The notes under the pieces were generated by a model that saw nothing but the letters and a program-made list of their open reading frames with translations, was not told the origin of the DNA and searched no databases. A DNA stretch of 64,000 nt from contig NZ_CP080525.1 in NCBI RefSeq assembly GCF_024746815.1, positions 6,442,501 through 6,506,500 on the forward strand, read 5' to 3'. The stretch is from Mesorhizobium sp. AR07. Its GTDB lineage: Bacteria > Pseudomonadota > Alphaproteobacteria > Rhizobiales > Rhizobiaceae. The translations under genes and the position numbers were made by a program. Shown here piece after piece: positions 16,918 to 23,806 of the stretch. The stretch's first letter is position 1, and each line of letters starts with the position of its first letter.

Positions 16918-17310
16918 TCACAGCAACCGACCTTCTTCCACGCCGAAGGCCTCTTTGAGGTCCCATTTGGGACCGCACTTGTCCACTCGGCGTTCGACAT
17001 CGAGCTCCCGTTCATGGATCACGGTAAGCGCATGCGCCACGTCGGCCAGCACCTCGGTGCTGTTCCCGCCCTCCTCGCGGTAAAGGGAAAACCGGTTGTC
17101 GATCGCCACGGTCATGTATGCGATGCACTCTTTGATATGGTCGAACGCGGCTTGGCCGTAGAGACGGTCGTCCTCGTCACCGTTGCGGTCGGTCCAGCCG
17201 CCGCTCGGAATCTCCGTGGCGTCCAACCGAAGCTCTTCGGAATCGTGCAGTCCTACCGAGATCACACCGTAGAGCGCGATGCGGCGTCGGCGAAGTTCAG
17301 TGTCAGTCAT
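16918..17310 (-). CDS. hypothetical protein of a three-gene island operon
   Basis: A 130-residue protein from ATG 17310, preceded by GAGGTGAAC; the frame is open further upstream, but that part is the duplicated hairpin element. The sequence begins MTDTELRRRRIALYGVISVG, is acidic (DRNGDEDDRLYGQAAFDHIKECIAYMTVAIDN), and ends in a helical stretch. There is no export signal and no recognised domain. It is the third gene of an operon with 18107-18259 and 17410-17976, separated from the second by a copy of the hairpin element. Confidence 0.6.
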   Translation of the reverse strand: MTDTELRRRRIALYGVISVGLHDSEELRLDATEIPSGGWTDRNGDEDDRLYGQAAFDHIKECIAYMTVAIDNRFSLYREEGGNSTEVLADVAHALTVIHERELDVERRVDKCGPKWDLKEAFGVEEGRLL

Positions 17311-17355
17311 GTTCACCTCCTCATTAGGGACTTCGTTGTCGAGGTTCCATACGAG

Positions 17356-17419
17356 GTCCCCATATATGCGCTGTGCTGGTCGGCTGCGCCGCATAGGTTG
17401 GGACACCGCTCAGGCTGCG
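17356..17419 (-). repeat. intercistronic hairpin element, copy B
   Basis: About 64 bp that match copy A (18006-18069) at most positions: GTCCC-x-TATATGCG, CGGCTGCGCCGCAT and CGCTCAGGC are shared in order. In the transcript (minus strand) it begins at the stop codon of the 17410-17976 gene and ends about 46 bp before the next start. Its stem (ATGCGGCGC with GCGCxxxGCAT) is less perfect than in copy A. Confidence 0.6.
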
Positions 17420-17976
17420 TCGAGATCGTTGAGGATGTCACGCGCGACATAATCGCAGACGTGATAACCGAGCGCCGCCACGCGCGCGCCATCGCTGGCC
17501 TCCCAATCCATGAGGCCGATTTGGTACAAGTGGTAGACGGTATTGCCTGCGCCTCCCGAAACTCCGCGAGCCCCGCGGACTTCGTTCCAGGCCATCGAAT
17601 GGCCTCCGATGGATTCGATTTCCGCCTGCGCAGCCTTGACCGTCGTCCCTTGTGCGAAGACCGCGCCGGAGTTCCCATTGACGACGACGTAACCTTGCGG
17701 AGCCGACGCCAGATCGGCGAGCGTCTGCAGTGCCTCGCCGACGGCGTTGGCGGCGAGCACCCACCGGAAATTTTGCTGAAAGCCGTCCGTGCACGCTTCG
17801 AGGAAGGCCTCGATGGCCGTATCGGCGTCGTAGTAGTCATAGATGCCGGGACTATCCTCTTCCTCCTTGATGGCGTACTCGATGACCCTGGCGGCGAATT
17901 TGGCCGAGCCTTCGTCATCCGGCAGATATCTGCCCATCAGTGCGATGATGCGGTCGTTCAGAATGTTGGTATCCAT
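17410..17976 (-). CDS. hypothetical protein of a three-gene island operon
   Basis: A 188-residue protein from ATG 17976, with GAGGAGAATGGC upstream. It is acidic with a helical N-terminus (MDTNILNDRIIALMGRYLPD), an aromatic/acidic stretch (EEEDSPGIYDYYDADTAIEAF), a short strand-turn segment (QGYVVVNGNSGAVFAQGTTVKAAQAEIES) and a C-terminal part with HVCDYVARDILNDLDAA. No export signal, metal site or known domain is seen. The gene lies between two copies of the hairpin element, and its stop codon is inside copy B. Confidence 0.62.
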   Translation of the reverse strand: MDTNILNDRIIALMGRYLPDDEGSAKFAARVIEYAIKEEEDSPGIYDYYDADTAIEAFLEACTDGFQQNFRWVLAANAVGEALQTLADLASAPQGYVVVNGNSGAVFAQGTTVKAAQAEIESIGGHSMAWNEVRGARGVSGGAGNTVYHLYQIGLMDWEASDGARVAALGYHVCDYVARDILNDLDAA

Positions 17977-18005
17977 GCCATTCTCCTCGTTTTCCGTGCC
18001 GGGAT

Positions 18006-18069
18006 GTCCCCGTATATGCGGCGCTCGTCGGCTGCGCCGCATTCGCTGGGATATCGCTCAGGCGGCTTC
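18006..18069 (-). repeat. intercistronic hairpin element, copy A
   Basis: Copy A contains a perfect nine-base-pair stem, ATGCGGCGC (18016-18024) with GCGCCGCAT (18034-18042), around a nine-base loop. On the transcribed strand it follows the codons for Glu-Ala-Ala and a TGA, just as copy B follows Asp-Ala-Ala and TGA, so the repeat includes a gene end. It precedes the 17976 start by about 30 bp. Confidence 0.6.
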
Positions 18070-18106
18070 GGACGTGCTGTAGATGCTGCGTAGATGATCC
18101 TCTGCG

Positions 18107-18259
18107 CTAACGCCGAGCGGCATCGTGGTCGCGGGTCCGGTCATAGTCGCCGCTCGAGTTGCGCGTGCGGATCTCATATTGGTTGACGCGGGACTGCCCG
18201 ACGTGCGGCAGCAGGTGCTCGGTCCGGCCGACGGTGACGGATTTCAATGACTTCGCCAT
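18107..18259 (-). CDS. small hypothetical protein, possibly frameshifted near its end
   Basis: A 50-residue protein from ATG 18259, with GGAGGAAACC directly upstream, one of the best ribosome-binding sites in the window. It is basic (MAKSLKSVTVGRTEHLLPHV). The frame stops at 18107, but an adjoining frame continues from the same point as MPLGVSAEDHLRSIYSTSEAA and stops inside hairpin element copy A, in the same position as the end of the next gene. A single-base shift near 18125 would give a protein of about 70 residues. Function unknown; first gene of its operon. Confidence 0.55.
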   Translation of the reverse strand: MAKSLKSVTVGRTEHLLPHVGQSRVNQYEIRTRNSSGDYDRTRDHDAARR

Positions 18260-18292
18260 GGTTTCCTCCTTCAAATGTAAGCCGCAGTGCAC

Positions 18293-18504
18293 TTCCGATA
18301 ACGCAAGGATTATGCGTAATGACGATCAAGGCAAGCCTGGTTCAGAATTTATTTTGATACTTGCAAAGTGCAATTTGCAACTTTCAAGCTTCTTAAGATG
18401 CCTGTAAACAAATTAAATTTCGAAAATCTGCATGTAGATTGCAGAAAACTCCGGCACGATTGGTAGCGGGACCTAATCACCGACAATTTTAAGGAGTTCG
18501 TTCG
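18293..18504. promoter_or_regulatory. AT-rich divergent promoter region
   Basis: Between divergent starts at 18259 and 18505 the DNA becomes AT-rich. It has a palindromic cluster TTGCAAAGTGCAATTTGCAA (about 18362-18381) that pairs TTGCAAA with TTTGCAA and is followed by a related CTTTCAAG word. This looks like an operator overlapping one or both promoters. The regulator is unknown; the XRE-type protein at 11810 is one candidate. Confidence 0.4.
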
Positions 18505-19029
18505 ATGAAAGCTGCTGTCCGTCTCGCCCTGGAGGCTGCCGAAGCCATCCTGAAGGCCATCCTCGCGATCATCGCCGCGTTCTGTCGGCTGCTCGGGGTA
18601 GCGTCGCCGTCAATGCCCCAACCGCCGAGACCGACGACCACGCCGGAGGACGTCGCCGCGGCCTACCGCGACGAGTACACTCGCGAAATCGCGAACGATC
18701 ATGCGCACGCCTCTGACGTCGGAATGGCGGTGCATCAGTACGCCGCTGCAATTGACCCAGCGATCCGCGGAGCCGTCGATATTTCCGGGTTATCAGCAGA
18801 GCAGACGGACTGGCTGCTCGGCCTTAGGGAAGAGGACCTGCAGCGGTTGGTCGCCGCGGGGCCGAAGGCGTGCGAGCTTGCCGTCTCGGGAAAGAAATGC
18901 GGCGTCGTCGGGTTGCCGATCCCGACAACGCCGCAGATCGAAGGACCGAGGACCGTGAGGCACCCGGCGCGCGACTTGCTAGTGGATCGAATCCGTGATC
19001 ATGCCGCTCGCGTGAAGCTGGTCACGTAA
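18505..19029 (+). CDS. hypothetical protein with N-terminal membrane helix
   Basis: A 174-residue protein from ATG 18505, with AAGGAG 11 bases upstream. Residues 1-33 (MKAAVRLALEAAEAILKAIL and on) form one hydrophobic or strongly amphipathic helix, followed by a Pro-rich linker (PSMPQPPRPTTTPEDV) and a soluble helical domain (AYRDEYTREIANDHAHASDVG..., GLSAEQTDWLLGLREEDLQRLVAAGPKACELAVSG). The helix has no obvious cleavage site, so an anchor is more likely than secretion. The last 51 bp overlap the end of the minus-strand gene at 18979. No family recognised. Confidence 0.65.
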   Translation: MKAAVRLALEAAEAILKAILAIIAAFCRLLGVASPSMPQPPRPTTTPEDVAAAYRDEYTREIANDHAHASDVGMAVHQYAAAIDPAIRGAVDISGLSAEQTDWLLGLREEDLQRLVAAGPKACELAVSGKKCGVVGLPIPTTPQIEGPRTVRHPARDLLVDRIRDHAARVKLVT

Positions 19030-19209
19030 CGCGTTCCAGGCCTCCTCGCGTTTCTGCAACTCGCGCTCGCGCAGGCGAGCGATAGCCGCGTCAGGCGACT
19101 GGCCGCCGCGGATCGCACGATAGTCCCGGAGCGCGCGCTCCGCCTCAGGGACCTCTTGCAGAAGGTCCCTGAATTCTTCGTACAGCTTGTCGATTTTCGC
19201 CTTCTTCAT
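18979..19209 (-). CDS. small coiled-coil protein
   Basis: A 76-residue charged helical protein (MKKAKIDKLYEEFRDLLQEV..., AIARLRERELQKREEAWNAL) likely to form a coiled coil. Its ATG overlaps the stop of the upstream gene by four bases (19206-19209), so the two are translationally coupled. Its 3' end overlaps the end of the convergent gene 18505-19029. Function unknown; it may pair with the upstream helical membrane protein. Confidence 0.6.
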   Translation of the reverse strand: MKKAKIDKLYEEFRDLLQEVPEAERALRDYRAIRGGQSPDAAIARLRERELQKREEAWNALRDQLHASGMITDSIH

Positions 19210-19520
19210 GCTGCCATCCGCTGACGATCGATGTATGCCTGCCGTTGCTCGAGCGCGCGGCGCAGCTTCGCGTTCTCGGCCCGCTCAACGGCGAGATCGC
19301 GGACTGCCTGCCGGGCGATGCGGCCAAGGGCTTCGGCGTTGCCGAGAGCGGCCGACACGGCAGCGTCGTACGCCGCCTGTTCGCGAGCCTCACGGTCCTG
19401 GCGGACGCGCTCCATCGCGTTGGCGTGTCCCGTGAAGAGGACGGCTCCAATCCCGACGCCGAGCGCGGTTGCCTGAAGCCCGACCGCTGTTCCGACGTCC
19501 ATTCCCCGATGCTGTGCCAT
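19206..19520 (-). CDS. small membrane-anchored coiled-coil protein
   Basis: A 104-residue protein from ATG 19520 (a GTG one codon upstream is possible), with CAGGAG upstream. Residues about 8-28 (VGTAVGLQATALGVGIGAVLF) form a Gly/Ala-rich membrane helix. The rest is a long, charged, Arg/Glu-rich helix (ERVRQDREAREQAAYDAAVS..., ERAENAKLRRALEQRQAYID) that should form a coiled coil. This layout, a short anchor and a cytoplasmic helix, resembles small phage spanin- or holin-like proteins only in shape. It is first in a two-gene unit. Confidence 0.6.
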   Translation of the reverse strand: MAQHRGMDVGTAVGLQATALGVGIGAVLFTGHANAMERVRQDREAREQAAYDAAVSAALGNAEALGRIARQAVRDLAVERAENAKLRRALEQRQAYIDRQRMAA

Positions 19521-19663
19521 CACGAAAATCTCCTGTTCCCGAGCCTCGCATAGAGGGATCCAGGAGGGATCTAAAGGGGTCGATCGAATTGAATCCGTCG
19601 GCGATTAGGTTTTTGCAGCCGGCCGCACAACCCTTGTCTGCAGACAATGATGAGGAGGGCGTT

Positions 19664-20143
19664 ATGCAACAGGGTTTCACGAGCAATCTTGAGGTGACGC
19701 GGGTCGAGAAGGACGGCAAGACCGTCGGACGGCAGCACGAAGAGACCACCTTCATGGATGCGACCGCAGGACTGTGCGGCGTCGCAAGGACGCTCGCGCT
19801 CGAGGCGCGCAGATATTACAGCAACGGCATGCGCGCCCGCGCCGTCGGCCCAGACCAAATGCTTGATCTCCAGTGCAATGCCGGGCATCGCATCGAACAG
19901 ATGTCAGCGCGCCTGTTTAAGCTCGACGGCAGGACGGCGACGATGGCGGACCTATCCGACGACGTGCGCCGGATCGACGCCGACGCTCTCTCGTTGCCCA
20001 GGCTGCGTGATGAACACCAAATTATTTCTGCCGCAGGACGTCGATTTTCTCGAGGAGTGGCGGGAGAAGACGGCCGAACACCGCAGCCTGAATTTGGCGG
20101 AGCGTTTCCTGCTGCACCATTCTGTTGGCCGGATCGCCGCTAA
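19664..20143 (+). CDS. hypothetical protein, C-terminus probably out of frame
   Basis: A frame of 159 residues from ATG 19664, preceded by GAGGAGGG. Up to about residue 120 it reads naturally (TSNLEVTRVEKDGKTVGRQHEE..., DQMLDLQCNAGHRIEQMSARLFKLDGRTATMADL). After SLPRLRDEHQ the composition becomes Arg/Gly/Pro-rich, typical of a shifted frame, just where another frame (20010-20159) looks real. A stop codon in the third frame at 20008-20010 overlaps the ATG of that next gene as TGATG. The original end was therefore probably at 20010 and a base was gained or lost upstream (inference). Confidence 0.5.
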   Translation: MQQGFTSNLEVTRVEKDGKTVGRQHEETTFMDATAGLCGVARTLALEARRYYSNGMRARAVGPDQMLDLQCNAGHRIEQMSARLFKLDGRTATMADLSDDVRRIDADALSLPRLRDEHQIISAAGRRFSRGVAGEDGRTPQPEFGGAFPAAPFCWPDRR

Positions 20144-20159
20144 CGAGATTCGGGAGTAG
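20010..20159 (+). CDS. small hypothetical protein overlapping the previous frame
   Basis: A 49-residue frame (MNTKLFLPQDVDFLEEWREK..., LAERFLLHHSVGRIAANEIRE) with a natural-looking acidic/aromatic sequence and helical potential. It begins at ATG 20010 within a TGATG junction, and the next gene starts 12 bp after its stop. Because it lies entirely in the tail of the preceding open frame, one of the two is not read as drawn here. No family recognised. Confidence 0.45.
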   Translation: MNTKLFLPQDVDFLEEWREKTAEHRSLNLAERFLLHHSVGRIAANEIRE

Positions 20160-20171
20160 GCCAGTCGGACC

Positions 20172-20525
20172 ATGTCCGAAGGCTGGTATGACCCGATGCC
20201 CCGACGCGACCTCAACGAGACCGTCTCCAAGATCAAATGCTTCGAAGACGAGCGCGACAAGGCGGTCGCCCAGGCCGACACCGCAGCCTACACGCGAGAC
20301 GCTATCGTTGCACGATGCAGGGATCAGGAGGCGCAGCTTGCCGTCGAAGGCCGAGTGCTTGGGATGGACGTCCAGTCCGTCGACGGCGTGACCACTGTCA
20401 GCGTATCCGAAGTCATCGAACCCGATTTCACCGTCGGCAGCCGCATTCGCTGGATCACGGTGACGACATCCGGCACCGATGCAGCCACCGTCATTCGTCG
20501 GCATCAGGAGACGGTGGACGGATAG
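20172..20525 (+). CDS. hypothetical protein
   Basis: A 117-residue protein from ATG 20172. The N-terminal half is a charged helix (RRDLNETVSKIKCFEDERDKAVAQADTAAYTRDAIVARCRDQE). The C-terminal half has alternating strands (VLGMDVQSVDGVTTVSVSEVIEPDFTVGSRIRWITVTTSG). There is no export signal or known motif. It follows the preceding small gene by 12 bp, and the remnant at 20554 starts 28 bp after its end, so the three lie in one transcript. Function unknown. Confidence 0.55.
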   Translation: MSEGWYDPMPRRDLNETVSKIKCFEDERDKAVAQADTAAYTRDAIVARCRDQEAQLAVEGRVLGMDVQSVDGVTTVSVSEVIEPDFTVGSRIRWITVTTSGTDAATVIRRHQETVDG

Positions 20526-20553
20526 AATTCTACGACCAGGAAAGCGAGGCAGC

Positions 20554-21123
20554 ATGACCGTTACCTCCGTCGACGACGAACCCGAGATCGGGTTGATGCA
20601 CTGGACGCTCGTCCAACACAACGGCGTTGGCTACCGCCTCGTAGGGGCACACGAAGACACCAGCATCGGCCGCATTTCCAGCCCGATCGTCACGAACCGT
20701 CGACGAGCTGATGACACGAACCTACGCCAAGTTTTTCAATTATGCCGCCGGTTTTCTGGCCGGCAGAAGCGCGGCCACAGTGCATTCGCGATGTTCGCGT
20801 CAGATTCCTTCGGCCCGTTTTTCCCTATCGATACTTCTCTTCCGACGACATGCCGCCGCCGTCGGGTGGGCGTCCCGATGGTCCGGTGGAGGAAGACCCG
20901 GACGAGGGAATTAGCGTGCTGCGCATCGCGATCGAGAGGAACGATCTCGAGAAATAGGTGTTGTGGCCTCAGGTCACGCTTTGTCGGAAGCATAGAAAGC
21001 ACGTCGCCCATGAGCGTAAGCGATTGGGTGGCCGCTTTCCACCATGCGCTAGACGGAAATCTCACGGGCCTGAAGGTCCCCGTCTACTGTCTCAGCTTGC
21101 ATCGATTTGCCGTTCCTAAATAA
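20554..21123 (+). pseudogene. decayed copy of the 11106-type island domain
   Basis: The frame from ATG 20554 starts with a clear relative of the 126-residue protein at 11106: EPEIGLMHWTLVQHNGVGYR against EPEVPLTNWTLVHHSGVGYR, continuing to GRISSPIVT. After about residue 50 the similarity stops and the frame becomes Arg-rich and unnatural; the other frames here (20711-20914, 20742-20957) read somewhat better in parts. It looks like the N-terminal half of a paralogue joined to unrelated DNA or disturbed by frameshifts. No function is expected for the long frame. Confidence 0.55.
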
Positions 21124-21311
21124 GCATTGCATAATTTATTTGGTCGACTTAAGCTGTTAGATCATAAATAGAAAATGGTGGGCTTTTCTGGGTGGGGTGT
21201 AACGGATGCTCGCGGGGATGTTCCGCGCCGTAATTGCGCACGGAAGAGTATTTTGTTGCGACATTGTCCAACGCAGCTTTGATCAGCGCGAACAAACGGC
21301 GGGGGCATTTT

Positions 21312-21553
21312 TTTGACCCTGTCCAAGGTTTCGTCGATTTCGGTGATCGTCAAGTTTTACAACTGACCGGAGTCGCCGAGGCTGAGCCTCCAGTCGCTCG
21401 CCAGCCAGACCGAGCGCTACGTAGAGGTCATCATCGCCGACGATGGGTCGCGTCCAGACACGGCCGACATGATCAAGGCCCTTGCTCGGTCTGCATCGGT
21501 CCCGGTCAGCTCCAACGCTACGCCGTCGCGCTCGACAATCCACCGCTCCTGAT
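21312..21553 (+). pseudogene. N-terminal fragment of a family 2 glycosyltransferase
   Basis: In one frame the DNA encodes SSISVIVKFYN, then a TGA at 21363, then LSLQSLASQTERYVEVIIADDGSRPDTADMI. This is the standard GT-A beginning of a family 2 glycosyltransferase (strand, helix with LQSL-x-Q, strand with DDGS). The TGA stands where most relatives have an Arg or other residue after FYN. The frame ends after about 80 residues, just before the next gene. It is a remnant of a polysaccharide gene truncated at its 3' end. Confidence 0.7.
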
Positions 21554-21571
21554 CGTGTCGGACATCGGACC

Positions 21572-22753
21572 ATGACCAGGATTTACACCGACTGGACCAA
21601 CAGCGTCTCCAAGGTCCACAAGATCGCGATCGCGGTCTTCGACTTGGCCGAGGCCGGCGGCATCGAGCGGGATGCCGCGAGGGTGGCGCGTGCGTTGATC
21701 GATCGCGGCCACGACGTGAGATTGTTCAGCACGTCGGCCGGGCCGCTTGCCGAGGGCATTCCGACCACCATACTTCCCGCCCGGGGACTGACCAACCATA
21801 GCCGGATGGCTACGTTCGCGAACGATCTTGAGGTTATCGATCGTCGCAAGCAGTTGGTCGTCGGCTTCCAGAAGCTGACCGGGCTCGATGTCCTCTATTG
21901 TGGCGATTGGTGCTTCACCGAGCGACCGCTGCCGTTCTGGAAACGACTGTTGCCGCGCTACCGGGTTATGCGTCGGCTCGAAGGGGCGTGTTACGGGCCG
22001 CGGTCGAACACGGTCCGGCTAATGCTCAGCCAGCCTCAGGCCGATGCCTATCGGCGGGCGTGGTCGATCGCGCCCGAACGCATGGTGGTCCTACCGCCCA
22101 CACTCGATCCCCGCCGTCTCCTCGCCTCGCCAACGGAATGCGAGCGCCTGGAATTGCGCCGATCCCTCGGCGTCAAGGAGGGGCAGAGCGCGTGGCTATG
22201 GATCGGCCTGCAGCCAAAGGTCAAAGGCCTGGACCGCGCAATAACCGCACTGTCGCTGGTTCCAGACGCGCTGCTGGTGGTCGCCGGCGTCGATCCGATG
22301 CAGAAATGGGCTCGCCGGATGTTCGAAGAGGCCGGCAGGCGCGGTTGCCGCGACCGTATCCTCCCTGTCGGCAGGGTCGACCATTCGATGCTCGATCGTC
22401 TTTTCGGCGCTTGCGACCTGCTCGTTCATCCCGCCCGGCTGGATGTGACCGGCACGGTCATCGTCGAGGCACTCGCTGCGGGCCTGCCGGTTATTACGAC
22501 GGCGACCTGCGGTTACGCCGTGCACGTCAGCGCGTCAGGTGCCGGCATCGTGCTTCCGCCGGATGCGTCGGCGTCGATGATCGCTGAGGCGGCGGTCGCC
22601 TCCAAGTACAAGCGGGCGAGCTTCAGCAAACTGGCGCACGGGTATGTCGGGAAGACCGAACTGACTACCGGAATTCACCACGCTGCAACCAGGATCGAAG
22701 AATTCGCGAACCGGGGCTCCGCACTGCCCTTGGAGACAGCAAGCGGGCGATAG
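21572..22753 (+). CDS. family 4 glycosyltransferase, WaaG-like
   Basis: A 393-residue GT-B glycosyltransferase. The N-terminal domain starts IAIAVFDLAEAGGIERDAARVARALIDRGHDV, as in lipopolysaccharide glucosyltransferase WaaG and relatives. The C-terminal domain has SAWLWIGLQPKVKGLDRAI, LLVVAGVDP, and DLLVHPARLDVTGTVIVEALAAGLPVI, with the E-x7-E type motif (E of VIVEALAAG) that contacts the nucleotide sugar. It transfers a hexose from a nucleotide sugar to a lipid or polysaccharide core at the inner face of the membrane; the sugar is unknown. The start at ATG 21572 follows the GT2 fragment directly. It appears intact among decayed neighbours. Confidence 0.82.
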   Translation: MTRIYTDWTNSVSKVHKIAIAVFDLAEAGGIERDAARVARALIDRGHDVRLFSTSAGPLAEGIPTTILPARGLTNHSRMATFANDLEVIDRRKQLVVGFQKLTGLDVLYCGDWCFTERPLPFWKRLLPRYRVMRRLEGACYGPRSNTVRLMLSQPQADAYRRAWSIAPERMVVLPPTLDPRRLLASPTECERLELRRSLGVKEGQSAWLWIGLQPKVKGLDRAITALSLVPDALLVVAGVDPMQKWARRMFEEAGRRGCRDRILPVGRVDHSMLDRLFGACDLLVHPARLDVTGTVIVEALAAGLPVITTATCGYAVHVSASGAGIVLPPDASASMIAEAAVASKYKRASFSKLAHGYVGKTELTTGIHHAATRIEEFANRGSALPLETASGR

Positions 22754-22829
22754 CTTGATTTTAGCAGGCTGATGCGAGCAGCCCCGAAAGTCGCGTTCAC
22801 CGAGCGCGGGTTGGCATGGTGCGGGATCG

Positions 22830-23792
22830 ATCTGAGGACGATTGAGCGTGCAAAATGCATGGTCTGTTCTCGTCGCCCATAGAATGGTCGATTCCCCGAT
22901 GTTCCAACGATGTCTGCGGTTCCCTTCGGCTCGATCCGGCCCGCTTCCTGATGAGCTCGGGCACGCCTATCTCGACTATTTCACCCATGAGAGGCGCGGC
23001 CTGCCTCGCCTGTCCCGGGCGAAACGCGCATATCTTGAATCTGTCTATGGTCCGAAGGCGCAGAAAAGCCCGGGCGATCGGCTGCGCTCGCGGATCTTCG
23101 CTTTGCGTTATCGTTGGAAACTCGAAGCGACGACCAGATCTGTCACATCGACATCGAGTCTCCGCCCTCAAGGTCCTCGATATCGGCTGCGGTGACGAGC
23201 GCGCTCTTTGGACGATGAAGCAACTGGGTTGTGACGTGGTCGGTGTCGCGTTCGACGGCGAGGCCGCTGTCACTGCCCATGAGTTCGGGCTGGATGTCGG
23301 GCTTTGGTCGCTTTACGAACGGGGCTTTGCGAGGGCGACCTTTGATGCGGTTATGATGGGTCATGTCATCGAGCATCTGCCTGGCCCGAAGACGACGCTG
23401 CGGGAATGCCTCAGTACGCTGAAGCCTGGCGGCCAGCTGCCTATGCTGACCTCGAACGCCGATCCTGGGGGCCAAAGACATTTCGGTCGCGAGTGGGTGG
23501 CTTCGACGCGCCGCATCACCTCAACATCTTCACGTCGTCAAGCATGACCGATCTGCTTAGGTGCGTCGATTTTTCGGATCCGGTGGTGGAAACCACGCCG
23601 GCTGGCGCCGACCGTATCGACGTGATGAGCCGACGAATCCGCAAGACCGACCATGGCGGCATCCTCGAGCCGTCCGGGTAGCTGGAGAAGCGATACGGAC
23701 GCGTTATGCCGCTTGTCGAAAGACTGGTCAACGCCGGCGGGGGTGCTCGCGGCTCGAAGTTAGTAGTGAAAGCCAGAAAGTCCTTAGGGTGA
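22830..23792 (+). pseudogene. class I SAM methyltransferase with several frameshifts
   Basis: The pieces lie in order but in different frames. They are an N-terminal zinc-ribbon-like part (AKCMVCSSPIEWSIPRC..., DVCGSLRLDP), a helix (DELGHAYLDYFTHERRGLPRL), the SAM-binding motif and core (VLDIGCGDERALWTMKQLGC..., FDAVMMGHVIEHLPGPKTTLRE), then GFDAPHHLNIFTSSSMTDLL, and a normal C-terminus LVNAGGGARGSKLVVKARKSLG ending in TGA at 23792. At least three frame changes are needed to join them (near 22960, 23150 and 23480). The original gene belonged to the Methyltransf_23-like group often found in polysaccharide loci. Confidence 0.78.
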
Positions 23793-23806
23793 ATGCATCG
23801 CTATCG

